From NCBI RefSeq assembly GCF_029626025.1, contig NZ_JARUBF010000001.1:6418001-6482000 (forward strand): a DNA stretch of 64,000 bases, written 5' to 3'. A program made the position numbers and the translations under genes. Under the pieces are notes generated by a model that ran no database searches, was not told the DNA's origin, and saw only the letters and a list, made by a program, of their open reading frames with translations. Of the stretch, positions 49,606-58,365 are shown one piece after another (position 1 is the first letter of the stretch; each line of letters begins with the position of its first letter). This DNA comes from Solwaraspora sp. WMMD406. GTDB lineage: Bacteria > Actinomycetota > Actinomycetes > Mycobacteriales > Micromonosporaceae.

Positions 49606-50034
49606 TCCGGCTGCGCCAACACAGTTATTCACCCAGAGTCACGTCTTCTTGACGAAGCGCGGTCGACCGACCGGGTGCGTCTGACCACGCCCCATCGCCA
49701 CCCACTGCCACCATCACCACGTGCGGTTACACGATGACTTCAGGTAGTGGTACCAGCGGTCCCGTCGCCCTCTTCGATCACGCCCTTGACCAGCGGTTTC
49801 ACCGCGCCGATGGCCCACCTCGGGCCACCGGCGGGAAACCTGCACGCCACCTCGGTTATGAAACTGTTACACAATCAACCCTTGCCGGAAACAGAGCCGA
49901 CGGTCCCTAATTTGTCCAACGGCTTAACAAATCCCTCGGTGAGCGGGTCGTGGCAGCCCTCTCACCGAGGTCACAGGGACGGCCATCGGCGGGTCGGCCC
50001 AGGAAGACCCTGTTCACCAGGACGAGGAGACCAC
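49606..50034. other. Long upstream region of the giant secreted-protein gene
   Basis: 429 bp with no gene. It has A+T-richer stretches around 49850-49940, a dyad at 49910-49932 and no clear -35/-10 pair. It probably contains the regulated promoter of the gene at 50035. The frame on the plus strand is open through it but has no ribosome site. Confidence 0.5.
49910..49932 (+). promoter_or_regulatory. ATTTGT...ACAAAT dyad upstream of the giant gene
   Basis: Perfect 6-bp arms (49910-49915 and 49927-49932) flank an 11-base centre, a size suited to a dimeric regulator. It lies about 100 bp before the GTG at 50035 in one of the most A+T-rich spots of this half of the window. Confidence 0.4.
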
Positions 50035-53000
50035 GTGTCCCGAACCCGCCAACGCCATGCACCGCGTGGCCCACTCACTGCCTCCCTACTCTCGCTCACT
50101 CTCGCGTCGACCGTCGTTCTCGGCGTACCCGCCGCGCACGCCGCACCGGGCACACCCGGCGGCCCGGCTCAGGCGGCCCCGGCCGTCGAGGCCGCCGCCG
50201 ACCCGTACTCGGTGCTGGTCTTTTCCAAGACCGCCGGATTCCGGCACGGGTCCATCCCGTCCGGTATCGCGGCAATCCAACAACTCGGTGCCGACAACGG
50301 CTTCACCGTCGACACCACGGAGGACGGTGCCGCCTTCACCGACGAGAACCTCGCCAACTACGCGGCGGTGATCTGGCTCTCCACCACCGGTGACGTCCTC
50401 GACACCAACCAGCAGGCCGCGTTCGAGCGCTACATCCAGGGTGGCGGCGGATACGCCGGTATCCACGCCGCCTCCGACACCGAATACGACTGGCCCTGGT
50501 ACGGCGAACTGGTCGGGGCCTACTTCTCCGGTCACCCCGCCAACCAGAACGCCACGGTCAAGGTCGAGGACCCGGCCCACCCGTCCACCGAGTCGCTGCC
50601 GGCCGAGTGGACCCGCTACGACGAGTGGTACAACTTCCAGACCAACCCGCGCGGTGACGTCCACGTGCTGGCCAGTCTCGACGAGACCACCTACACGGCC
50701 GGTGCCGGCGCGATGGGGTACGACCACCCGATCGCCTGGTGCCGCGACTACGACGGCGGCCGGTCCTGGTACACCGGTGGCGGCCACACCAACGAGTCGT
50801 TCGCCGAACCGGAGTTCCTCGACCACCTGCTCGGCGGGATCGAAACCGCCGCCGGGGCACGCGACGCCGACTGTGGCGCCTCGCTGACCGAGAGCTTCGA
50901 GAAGGTCACCCTGGACAGCAACACCAGCAACCCGATGGAGCTCGACATCGCGCCGGACGGCCGGGTCTTCTACATCGAACGCGACGGCCGGGTGCAGATC
51001 ATCAAGCCGGACACCGGCAACACGGTCACCGCGATCGACCTGGACGTCTTCACCGGCAACGAGGACGGCCTGATCGGCATGCGGCTCGACCCGGACTTCG
51101 CCGACAACGGCTGGGTGTACCTCTACTACGCACCCGACGACGGCGTGGCCCGCAACCTGCTGTCGCGGTTCACCGTCACCGGTGACACCATCGACCCGGC
51201 CAGCGAAGAGGCCGTACTGCAGGTCGACACGCAGCGCAACACCTGCTGCCACGCCGGCGGCACGATGACCTTCGACAGCCAGGGCAACCTCTACCTGGCG
51301 ACCGGGGACAACACCAACCCGTTCGAGTCGAGCGCCTACACCCCGATCGACGAGCGGGCCGGCCGGCAGGACTACGACGCGCAGCGTACCTCCGGCAACA
51401 CCAACGACCTGCGCGGCAAGGTGATCCGGATCCACCCGGAGAACGACGGGACCTACACGATCCCGGAGGGCAATCTGTTCGCGCCGGGCACCGCGCAGAC
51501 CCGCCCGGAGATCTTCGCGATGGGCTTCCGGAACCCGTTCCGGATCGGCGTCGACCTGGCCACCGACACGCTGTACGTGGCGGACTACGGCCCGGACGCC
51601 AACTCGGACAACCCGAACCGGGGACCCCGGGGTCTGGTCGAGTGGAACATCGTCGACACCCCCGGCAACTACGGCTGGCCGTACTGCACCGGGACGAACG
51701 AGGCGTACAACGACTACCAGTTCCCGTCCGGCCCGAGCGGCGCGAAGTTCGACTGCTCGGCCCCGGTGAACAACTCTCCCAACAACACCGGTCTGACCGA
51801 CCTGCCGCCAGCGATCCCGGCCACCGTCGACTACGGCTACAGCGGTGACCCGCGTTACCCCGAAATCGGTGGTGGCGGCGCGCCGATGGGTGGCCCGGTC
51901 TACCGCTACGACGCCGACCTGGTCTCGGAGCACAAGTGGCCGGCCTACTACGACGGCAAGGCGCTGCTCGGCGAGTGGAACCAGTCCAAGATGTACACGA
52001 TGCAGGTCAGTGCCGACGGCACCGAACTGATCGACATCAACCAGCTGCTGACCGGTATGAGCATGGTCCGGCCAATGGACTTCGAGTTCGGTCCGGACGG
52101 CGTGCTCTACATGATCGAGTGGGGCAGCGGCTTCGGCGGCAACAATGACAACTCGGGCGTCTACCGGATCGACTACATCGCCGGTGCCCGGGCCCCGATC
52201 GCGCAGGCCACCGCCAACCCGACCTCCGGGCCGGCTCCGCTGACCGTCGAGTTCTCCAGCGAGGGCTCGCGGGACCCGGACGGTGGCACGCTCACCTACG
52301 CCTGGACGTTCGGCGACGGCGGCACCTCGGACGAGGCCAACCCGACCCACACGTACGCCGAGGCGGGCAACTACACCGCGCAGCTCACCGTCACCAACCC
52401 GGCGGGACGCACCGCGGTGGCCAACGTACCGGTCACGGTCGGCAACACCGCTCCGACCCTCACCATCGAGTTCCCGCCCAACGGTGGATTCTTCGACTGG
52501 GGCGACCAGGTCCAGTACACGATCTCCGTGACCGACCCCGAGGACGGCGAAATCGACTGTGAGCGGGTGCAGCTGCAGGTGCTGCTCGGCCACGACGAGC
52601 ACGCCCACCCGCTGGACCAGTACACCGGTTGCTCCGGCGTGGTGCAGACCCAGCTCGCCGACGGTCACGGCGCGGAGGCGGACGTGTTCACCGTCTTCGA
52701 GGCCACCTACACCGACAACGGCGGGGTCGGCGGCGCCAACCCGCTCACCGGCCGCTCGATCGAGCTGCTGCAGCCCAAGCGCAAGCAGGCCGAGTACTTC
52801 ACCGCAACCGGTCGGATCTCCGGCGCGACCGGCGGCGGCGACCCGGGCGTGCAGCTGGAGACCACCAGCGACCCGCAGGGCGGCAACCAGAACATCGGCT
52901 TCATCGAAGACGGCGACTGGTGGTCGGTCGACCCGGCCAGCCTGACCAACATCGACGAGATCCGGTTCCGGGTCGCGTCGGCCGTCGAAGGCGGTCGGAT

Positions 53001-55869
53001 CGAAGTCCGTAGCGACGCGGCCGACGGCCCGCTGGTCGCCTCGGTCGACGTGCCGGGCACCGGTGACTGGCAGGCCTGGACCGACGTCACCGCGCCGGTC
53101 ACCGGCGAGCTGGACAGCGGAACGCTGTACTTCGTCGCCCGGGACCCGGCCGGCGGCACCGGTTCGCTGTTCAACGTCAACTGGATGGACTTCCTCGGTC
53201 GCGGCGTCACCGACAACGCGCCGCCGCAGGTCACCGTCACCGCCACACCGACGTCCGGCACCGCGCCGGTCACCGTCGCGTTCGGCGGTACGGCGACCGA
53301 CGCCGAGGGCGACACCCCGCTGGCGTACGCCTGGGACTTCGGTGACGGCTCGACGGCCGACACACTGGAGGCCAGCCACACCTACACCACGCCGGGCACC
53401 TTCACCGCCGTGTTGACGGTGACCGACGCCCGGGGCGCGCAGTCCTCGGCGTACACCCAGATCCGGGTGGAGGCCCCGACCACGTCCTGCTTCGGGGCGC
53501 GTTCGGACGACTTCCTCGGTGACGCACTCGACCGCGACCGCTGGACGGTGGTCCGGGAGAGTCAGGTCTACTCGGTTGCGGGCGGCTCGCTGCTGCTGCC
53601 GACCGGCGTCGGTGACCTGTACGGCTCTCGTAACGACGCCACCGACCTGGTGCTGCAGCCCGCGCCGAGCGGTGCCTGGCAGGCCACTGTCAAGGTCACC
53701 CTGCCGGTGACCGCCAACTACCAGCAGGCTGGTCTGCTGCTCTACGGCGACGACGACAACTACGCCAAGGTCGACCTGCTGTACAACGGGTCGCGCCGGG
53801 TGGAGTTCATCCGGGAAACCGCCGGAACTCCGCGCAACGAGGGCGCCGACGCCACCGACGCACCCGTCGGTGACACCATCTACCTGCAGCTGACCAGCGA
53901 CGGGACGAACCTGACGGCGGCCATGTCGGCCGACGGCCAGACCTTCACCCCGGTCGGCCGGTCGGCGGCGCTGGCAGGTATCACCGACCCGCGGATCGGG
54001 GTGTTCGCCCTCAACGGCGGCACCGAGGCACCGGTGGTGGACGCGGCGTTCGACTGGTTCCAGATCACCCCGGACGAGCCGGCCGGCCCGGTCGAGGCCT
54101 CCGACGAGTTCGACGGCTCCACGCTGGACAAGTGCCGGTGGGACGCCATCGTACGGGAGGACCCGTCCGCGTACCGGGTTGTCGACGGGTCGTTGCAGAT
54201 CGACGTACCGAACGGTGACATCTACACGGGTGACAACTCCGGACCGACGAACTTCATCTTGCAGACCGCGCCCGAGGGCGACTGGACGATCGAGACGAAG
54301 GTCGACGGCAGCCTGCTCAACGAGCAGTACCAGCAGGCCGGTCTGCTCGTCTACGCCGACGACGACAACTACCTCAAGTTGGACTACATCACCGACAACG
54401 CGGCAGGTTCGGCGGTCAGCCGGCGGATCGAGTTCCGCAGCGAGATCGGCGCGACGGTCCAGAACCCGCAGCCGCAGGTCAGCGAGCTGACCTCGGGTGT
54501 GTGGCACCTGCGATTGTCCCGCGTCGGTGACACCTACACGGCCGCGTACTCGGCCGACGGCACCGAATGGACGGCGTTCGAATCGCTGACCAACACGGCC
54601 GTCGGGGCCACCCCGAAGGTCGGGTTGTTCACCCTCGGCGCCAACCAGACGGCGTCGAAGACCGCGTCGTTCGACTACTTCCGGTTGACCACCGAGGCGG
54701 TCGAGGAGGACACCACCGCGCCGGTGACCAGCGCGACCGTCACCGCGGCCGGTGAGCCGGTCGACGGCTGGTACGGCGGAGACGTCACGGTCGCCCTGAC
54801 CGCCACCGACGAAGACGGTGGCAGCGGGGTGACGAGCACCGAGTACGCGCTCGACGACGACACCGAGTGGACCGCGTACACGGCGCCGGTGACGGTGACC
54901 GGTGACGGCAGCCACGAGCTGCGGTTCCGGTCGACCGACGCCGCCGGCAACGTCGAGGAGACCAAGTCGGTCACCTTCAACATCGACGGTACGGCGCCGG
55001 TCAGCTCGGCGGAGTTCGCTCCGGCGAACGACAACGGCTGGCACGGCGGCACCATCCCGGTGGTGCTCTCGTCGACCGACGCCGGTTCCGGCGTGGCGCT
55101 GCTGGAATGGGCGCTCGACGGTGGCGACTGGACGCCGTACACCGAGCCGGTGGCGATCAGCGGTGACGGTGAGCACGAGCTGCTCTACCGGGCCACTGAC
55201 GCCGTGGGCAACGTCGAGGCGCTCAAATCCGCCGTGGTCAAGATCGACGGCACGAAGCCGACCCTGTTGATCTCCGGCCTGGCCGACGGCCAGCTGTACG
55301 GGGACAGCCAGGACGTGCGGGTGTCGTGGGAGGCGGTCGACCCGACCTCGGGGATCGCGACCGTGGTCGGCACGCTCGACGGCCAGCCGTACGCCAACGA
55401 CACGCTGCAGGTGATGTACGACCTGCCGCTGGGGATGCACGAGCTGACGGTGACCGCGACCGACAAGGCGGGTAACGACACCAGCTCGACGGTCCGGTTC
55501 TTCGTCACCACGTCGTTCCGGGACATGCAGGCGTTGATCGACCGGTTCAAGGCGACCGGGCAGCTGTCCAACATCGCGCACCGCAAACTGTCCAACAAGT
55601 TGGACGCGGCGCGGCTGTCGGAAGCGGAGGGCAAGGACAAGCGGGCGACGCAGCAGTTGACCGCGTTCAAGGCGCTCGCCGCTGACCCCTCGTTGGTGAC
55701 CGACACCGACGTACGGGACGTCCTGGTCCGGGACGCCGACGCGATGATCGTCCGCCTCGGCGGCACGGCCACCGCGGCCGGGGTGGCGGCGAACGGCGGT
55801 AAGCCGGTCACCGGCGCCGGTCGGCTCGACGAAGATCCGACCCGGGTCGAATCCGACCAGCAACTCTGA
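50035..55869 (+). CDS. Giant secreted mosaic protein: ThuA, PQQ-type sugar dehydrogenase, PKD, CBM6, DUF1349, Ig-like, FIMAH
   Basis: A 1944-residue exported protein. Signal peptide 1 to about 35, ending in AHA. ThuA-like glutamine-amidotransferase fold at about 58-272 (HGSIPSGI, GGGGYAGIHAASDTE). A soluble PQQ glucose-dehydrogenase-like beta-propeller at about 284-717 (DGRVFYIERDGRVQII, CCHAGGTMTFDSQGNLYLAT, GFRNPFRIGVD). PKD 1 at about 719-802; an unassigned beta module to about 918; CBM6-like at about 916-1057; PKD 2 at about 1062-1147. Two DUF1349/LamG-like modules at about 1150-1347 and 1352-1554. Ig-like modules follow, then a helical FIMAH domain at about 1828-1910. It should oxidise or bind a polymeric sugar outside the cell. 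GTG 50035 has GAGGAG five bases upstream. Confidence 0.88.
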   Translation: MSRTRQRHAPRGPLTASLLSLTLASTVVLGVPAAHAAPGTPGGPAQAAPAVEAAADPYSVLVFSKTAGFRHGSIPSGIAAIQQLGADNGFTVDTTEDGAAFTDENLANYAAVIWLSTTGDVLDTNQQAAFERYIQGGGGYAGIHAASDTEYDWPWYGELVGAYFSGHPANQNATVKVEDPAHPSTESLPAEWTRYDEWYNFQTNPRGDVHVLASLDETTYTAGAGAMGYDHPIAWCRDYDGGRSWYTGGGHTNESFAEPEFLDHLLGGIETAAGARDADCGASLTESFEKVTLDSNTSNPMELDIAPDGRVFYIERDGRVQIIKPDTGNTVTAIDLDVFTGNEDGLIGMRLDPDFADNGWVYLYYAPDDGVARNLLSRFTVTGDTIDPASEEAVLQVDTQRNTCCHAGGTMTFDSQGNLYLATGDNTNPFESSAYTPIDERAGRQDYDAQRTSGNTNDLRGKVIRIHPENDGTYTIPEGNLFAPGTAQTRPEIFAMGFRNPFRIGVDLATDTLYVADYGPDANSDNPNRGPRGLVEWNIVDTPGNYGWPYCTGTNEAYNDYQFPSGPSGAKFDCSAPVNNSPNNTGLTDLPPAIPATVDYGYSGDPRYPEIGGGGAPMGGPVYRYDADLVSEHKWPAYYDGKALLGEWNQSKMYTMQVSADGTELIDINQLLTGMSMVRPMDFEFGPDGVLYMIEWGSGFGGNNDNSGVYRIDYIAGARAPIAQATANPTSGPAPLTVEFSSEGSRDPDGGTLTYAWTFGDGGTSDEANPTHTYAEAGNYTAQLTVTNPAGRTAVANVPVTVGNTAPTLTIEFPPNGGFFDWGDQVQYTISVTDPEDGEIDCERVQLQVLLGHDEHAHPLDQYTGCSGVVQTQLADGHGAEADVFTVFEATYTDNGGVGGANPLTGRSIELLQPKRKQAEYFTATGRISGATGGGDPGVQLETTSDPQGGNQNIGFIEDGDWWSVDPASLTNIDEIRFRVASAVEGGRIEVRSDAADGPLVASVDVPGTGDWQAWTDVTAPVTGELDSGTLYFVARDPAGGTGSLFNVNWMDFLGRGVTDNAPPQVTVTATPTSGTAPVTVAFGGTATDAEGDTPLAYAWDFGDGSTADTLEASHTYTTPGTFTAVLTVTDARGAQSSAYTQIRVEAPTTSCFGARSDDFLGDALDRDRWTVVRESQVYSVAGGSLLLPTGVGDLYGSRNDATDLVLQPAPSGAWQATVKVTLPVTANYQQAGLLLYGDDDNYAKVDLLYNGSRRVEFIRETAGTPRNEGADATDAPVGDTIYLQLTSDGTNLTAAMSADGQTFTPVGRSAALAGITDPRIGVFALNGGTEAPVVDAAFDWFQITPDEPAGPVEASDEFDGSTLDKCRWDAIVREDPSAYRVVDGSLQIDVPNGDIYTGDNSGPTNFILQTAPEGDWTIETKVDGSLLNEQYQQAGLLVYADDDNYLKLDYITDNAAGSAVSRRIEFRSEIGATVQNPQPQVSELTSGVWHLRLSRVGDTYTAAYSADGTEWTAFESLTNTAVGATPKVGLFTLGANQTASKTASFDYFRLTTEAVEEDTTAPVTSATVTAAGEPVDGWYGGDVTVALTATDEDGGSGVTSTEYALDDDTEWTAYTAPVTVTGDGSHELRFRSTDAAGNVEETKSVTFNIDGTAPVSSAEFAPANDNGWHGGTIPVVLSSTDAGSGVALLEWALDGGDWTPYTEPVAISGDGEHELLYRATDAVGNVEALKSAVVKIDGTKPTLLISGLADGQLYGDSQDVRVSWEAVDPTSGIATVVGTLDGQPYANDTLQVMYDLPLGMHELTVTATDKAGNDTSSTVRFFVTTSFRDMQALIDRFKATGQLSNIAHRKLSNKLDAARLSEAEGKDKRATQQLTAFKALAADPSLVTDTDVRDVLVRDADAMIVRLGGTATAAGVAANGGKPVTGAGRLDEDPTRVESDQQL

Positions 55870-55889
55870 CGGCACGGGTCCCGTCCGCG

Positions 55890-55919
55890 GTCCCGCCCAG
55901 CCTGATCTCCGGGCGGGAC
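55890..55919 (+). terminator. Hairpin after the giant gene
   Basis: A perfect 9-bp stem (55890-55898 with 55911-55919) and 12-base loop, 20 bp after the stop. No T-run. Confidence 0.6.
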
Positions 55920-55962
55920 GGGGCGGGACGGGGCCCTTGCCCAAGGTCTCGAGGAGTGCATG

Positions 55963-56502
55963 ATGCGTCTCACCCGTGGAGCGGTCGCCGTGCTGGTCGG
56001 CCTGTTGCTGGCGATCCTGCCGGCGGCCGGCGCGGCGCAGGCGCACGACAGAACGCTCAGGCTGGAAGTCGCCGGCGACGGCGCCACCGGAGTGACCGTG
56101 CAGGCCACCTACACCGACGGGCACCGGCTCGAGTCGGTCGTCCGGCTGGTGCTGACCGCTACCGCCGAGGGCGGGCGGACCGTGGGTCCGACCCAGCTCG
56201 AACCGGTCGGTGAAGGGCAGGGCTTCTACTTCAGCGGCCCGGTCCTCACCCCGGGAACCTGGCAGGTGACGGTCAGCGCGCCCGCGCCCTACACCGGTGC
56301 GACGACGGCAGAGGTACGGGCGGTCGAGGGCCAGGCGCCGCCGCCGGCCGAGCTGGCGGAACGGGCCGAAGCGGCGAACGGATCCTCGAGCGGGGCCGGT
56401 TGGTGGCGGTGGGCATTGCCGATCGGTCTCGCCGTACTGGCATTGGCCGTACTTGCGGTGGCGGTGTCACCGACTCGTCGCCGTACCGGCGGCAAGGTCT
56501 GA
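55963..56502 (+). CDS. Exported protein with C-terminal membrane anchor
   Basis: A 179-residue protein with an N-terminal signal peptide (about 1-28, ending in AQAHD), a beta-rich extracellular domain (LRLEVAGDGATGVTVQATY and onward), a hinge with Pro/Ala, and a C-terminal helix (about 148-168) followed by RRRTGG. This is a type I layout. The fold resembles CopC/Ig-like modules but I cannot assign it. ATG 55963 is chosen because GAGGAG ends six bases before it; ATG 55960 is three bases away. It lies 93 bp after the giant gene, in the same orientation, and may help it or be a neighbour only. Confidence 0.7.
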   Translation: MRLTRGAVAVLVGLLLAILPAAGAAQAHDRTLRLEVAGDGATGVTVQATYTDGHRLESVVRLVLTATAEGGRTVGPTQLEPVGEGQGFYFSGPVLTPGTWQVTVSAPAPYTGATTAEVRAVEGQAPPPAELAERAEAANGSSSGAGWWRWALPIGLAVLALAVLAVAVSPTRRRTGGKV

Positions 56503-56538
56503 ACCTGCGGCACGGCCGCACCAATCGCTGAGTCTCAC

Positions 56539-56569
56539 AGCCCGGGTCGTCTTCGTGACGACCCGGGCT
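56539..56569 (+). terminator. Strong intrinsic terminator after the exported protein gene
   Basis: A perfect 13-bp stem (56539-56551 with 56557-56569), a 5-base loop and a short T-run (TTT) behind it, 36 bp after the stop. The best rho-independent terminator on the plus strand of the window. Confidence 0.85.
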
Positions 56570-56774
56570 TTCCGTGGTCTCCATGACGGATACGGCTTTT
56601 GGTCGTCTTCGTACCGGCCGTAGCCGTTGGGCGGTCGGCTGGCGCGACCAGGCCGTCTGGTGGTTCACGGCAGGCTCCGCCATGTCGTCGACCACGCGAT
56701 CCCGTGGGTGGGCGAACGCCGGCGGGCGCCGCTGCGTAGAATCCGCGTCCGACACGGATACACAGTGGAGTCTA

Positions 56775-56791
56775 GTGTCCAGACCGGACAC
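56775..56791 (+). promoter_or_regulatory. Perfect GTGTCC-AGACC-GGACAC dyad before the sulfotransferase gene
   Basis: Six-bp arms (56775-56780 and 56786-56791) around a 5-base centre, 25 bp before the ATG at 56817. TAGTGT at 56773-56778 could be a -10 that the dyad overlaps, as expected for a repressor site. No TetR or similar gene is adjacent; the MarR gene downstream is a candidate. Confidence 0.45.
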
Positions 56792-56816
56792 GATGACCAA
56801 CAGGGCTGGAGGGACG

Positions 56817-57752
56817 ATGCGCCGACCTACGGTTCGGTACCAGAACGCGATCATGGACAGTGGCCGGTGGGAGGGATTCCCTTTCCGCGCCGGTGACATC
56901 GTGGTCTCGACACCCGCCAAGTGCGGCACCACGTGGACTCAGACGATCTGTGCCTTGTTGATCTTCCAAACGCCGGATCTGCCGCGCAAACTGGACGACA
57001 TCACTCTATGGCCCGACATGAAGACGCGCAGCCAGGCCGACGTGTTCGCGTTCTACGAGACGCAGCAACACCGGCGCGTCATCAAGACCCACACCCCGTT
57101 CGACGGTCTGCCGATCCTCGACGAGGTCACCTACATCGCCGTCGGGCGGGACCCGCGCGACGTCGCGCTGTCCTGGGACGCCCACTTCCAGAACACCGAC
57201 TACGACGTGGTGCTGAAGATGCGCGGCGAGGCGGTCGGCAACGACGACCTCACCGGTGATCTGACCGACGACGCGCCGCCACAGCTGGAGACCGAGTACG
57301 AGCGGTTCTGGGCCTGGATCGACAACCCCGACGTGCAGATCGGCCTGCCGTCGATGCTGCAGCACATGTCGAGCTTCTGGGCGGAGCGGGATCGGCCCAA
57401 CGTGCTGCTGCTGCACTACGACGAGCTGAAAGCCGACCTGGAAGGCCAGATGCGGGCACTGGCCCGACGGCTCGCCATCGAGGTGCCCGAACAGCTCTGG
57501 CCGGAGCTGGTCCGGGCGGCGACGTTCGACTCCATGCGCAGTCGGGCCGACGAGTTCGCCCCCGTGCGCGCGATGTGGCGCGACCCGAAGCAGTTCTTCA
57601 ACCGGGGGGTCAGCGGCCAGTGGCGTGACCTGCTCGACGACGCCGACCTGCGACGGTACGAGGAGCAGGTCGCCAAGCAGGCCGTACCGGAGCTGGTCGA
57701 CTGGCTGCACCGGGGACCGATCACGACCGCCGCACCGATGCCCGGCCGCTGA
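56817..57752 (+). CDS. PAPS-dependent sulfotransferase
   Basis: A 311-residue cytosolic sulfotransferase that moves sulfate from PAPS to a hydroxyl or amine. The 5'-phosphosulfate loop is STPAKCGTTWTQT (31-43). The probable catalytic base is H92 in KTHTPFDGLP. The 3'-phosphate site is YIAVGRDPRDVALSW (106-120). The C-terminal FNRGVSGQWRDLL is the RxGxxGxW motif. All key parts are present. Acceptor unknown. GGAGGG precedes ATG 56817; ATG 56793 is possible. It depends on APS/PAPS, whose first step and clean-up enzyme are encoded at 22667-25806. It ends 27 bp before a perfect palindrome. Confidence 0.9.
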   Translation: MRRPTVRYQNAIMDSGRWEGFPFRAGDIVVSTPAKCGTTWTQTICALLIFQTPDLPRKLDDITLWPDMKTRSQADVFAFYETQQHRRVIKTHTPFDGLPILDEVTYIAVGRDPRDVALSWDAHFQNTDYDVVLKMRGEAVGNDDLTGDLTDDAPPQLETEYERFWAWIDNPDVQIGLPSMLQHMSSFWAERDRPNVLLLHYDELKADLEGQMRALARRLAIEVPEQLWPELVRAATFDSMRSRADEFAPVRAMWRDPKQFFNRGVSGQWRDLLDDADLRRYEEQVAKQAVPELVDWLHRGPITTAAPMPGR

Positions 57753-57779
57753 GGCCGCTCGCGGTTCACGACCGTTCAC

Positions 57780-57837
57780 CCGGCCCGGGGCCGCGTTGCG
57801 GCGGGGAATTCCCCGCCGCAACGCGGCCCCGGGCCGG
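57780..57837. terminator. Perfect 58-bp palindrome between sulfotransferase and MarR genes
   Basis: Both 29-base arms (57780-57808 and 57809-57837) are exactly complementary with no mismatch and no spacer, centred on GAATTC. It lies between convergent stops at 57752 and 57865. It most simply works as a bidirectional terminator; its perfection is unusual. Confidence 0.85.
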
Positions 57838-57864
57838 ACCACATCTGGTCCTGCCGTCTCGCTT

Positions 57865-58326
57865 TCAGGGCCCCTCCAGCCGCTGGGCGATCCGTTCCAG
57901 GGCGGCGAGGTCGGCCGGCGTGAGCCGGTCGACGAAGTGGCGCCGTACCGAGTCGACGTGGGCCGGCGCGGCGGCGGCGAGTGCGTCGAGCCCTTGGGCG
58001 GTGAGTTGCAGCAGACAACCCCGACCGTCGGCCGGATCCGGCGCGCGACGCAGCAGGCGGCGGGCCTCCATCCGGGTGGCGTGTCGGGACAGCCGACTGC
58101 GTGACCAGCCCATCTTGTCGGCCTGCCGACCCAGGGTGCTGGTGTGCCCGGGCTGTTCCGACAAGGTGCTCAGCACCTCGTAGTCGGGTCCGGAGAGACC
58201 CACCACGGCCAGGTCGCGTTCCGTGCCGACCTGAACGGCGACCATGATGCGCCGGAAGGCCCGCCAGGCTCGTTCCTCGTCAGGCCGCAGCCAGCGTACG
58301 GCATCGGCCGGCCGTTTCGTTGACAT
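57865..58326 (-). CDS. MarR-family regulator
   Basis: A 153-residue winged-helix regulator. The DNA-binding part spans about 50-105 (LSTLSEQPGHTSTLGRQADK followed by MGWSRSRLSRHATRMEARRL and the wing RAPDPADGRGCLLQLTAQG). It should bind the shared control region with the divergent reductase/acetyltransferase gene and react to a small aromatic or oxidant. The start ATG 58326 is inside a 10-bp inverted repeat with the start of the divergent gene. A -10-like TAGATT lies six bases before it on the minus strand, so the transcript may be leaderless. Confidence 0.9.
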   Translation of the reverse strand: MSTKRPADAVRWLRPDEERAWRAFRRIMVAVQVGTERDLAVVGLSGPDYEVLSTLSEQPGHTSTLGRQADKMGWSRSRLSRHATRMEARRLLRRAPDPADGRGCLLQLTAQGLDALAAAAPAHVDSVRRHFVDRLTPADLAALERIAQRLEGP

Positions 58327-58365
58327 GTAATCAATCTAGCATCTACGCTCGTTTCCATGTCAACG
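58318..58365. promoter_or_regulatory. Shared divergent control region with start-codon inverted repeat
   Basis: CGTTGACATG (58318-58327) and CATGTCAACG (58356-58365) are exact inverted arms that contain both ATG starts, 30 bp apart, so both proteins begin Met-Ser-Thr. Between them lie -10-like TAGATT (minus strand) and TACGCT (plus strand), each six to seven bases from its ATG. The layout suggests two leaderless transcripts under one MarR operator. Confidence 0.6.

Noticed and set aside
50086-56124. A 2012-codon open frame on the minus strand opposite the giant gene
   Set aside because: Its translation is Val/Arg/Gly/His-rich without domains; it is the mirror of a strongly GC3-biased gene. 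The plus-strand frame carries the domains.
57780-57837. Palindrome as an inverted-repeat end of a mobile element
   Set aside because: There is one copy, with no second end or transposase within reach, and it lies neatly between two convergent stops.
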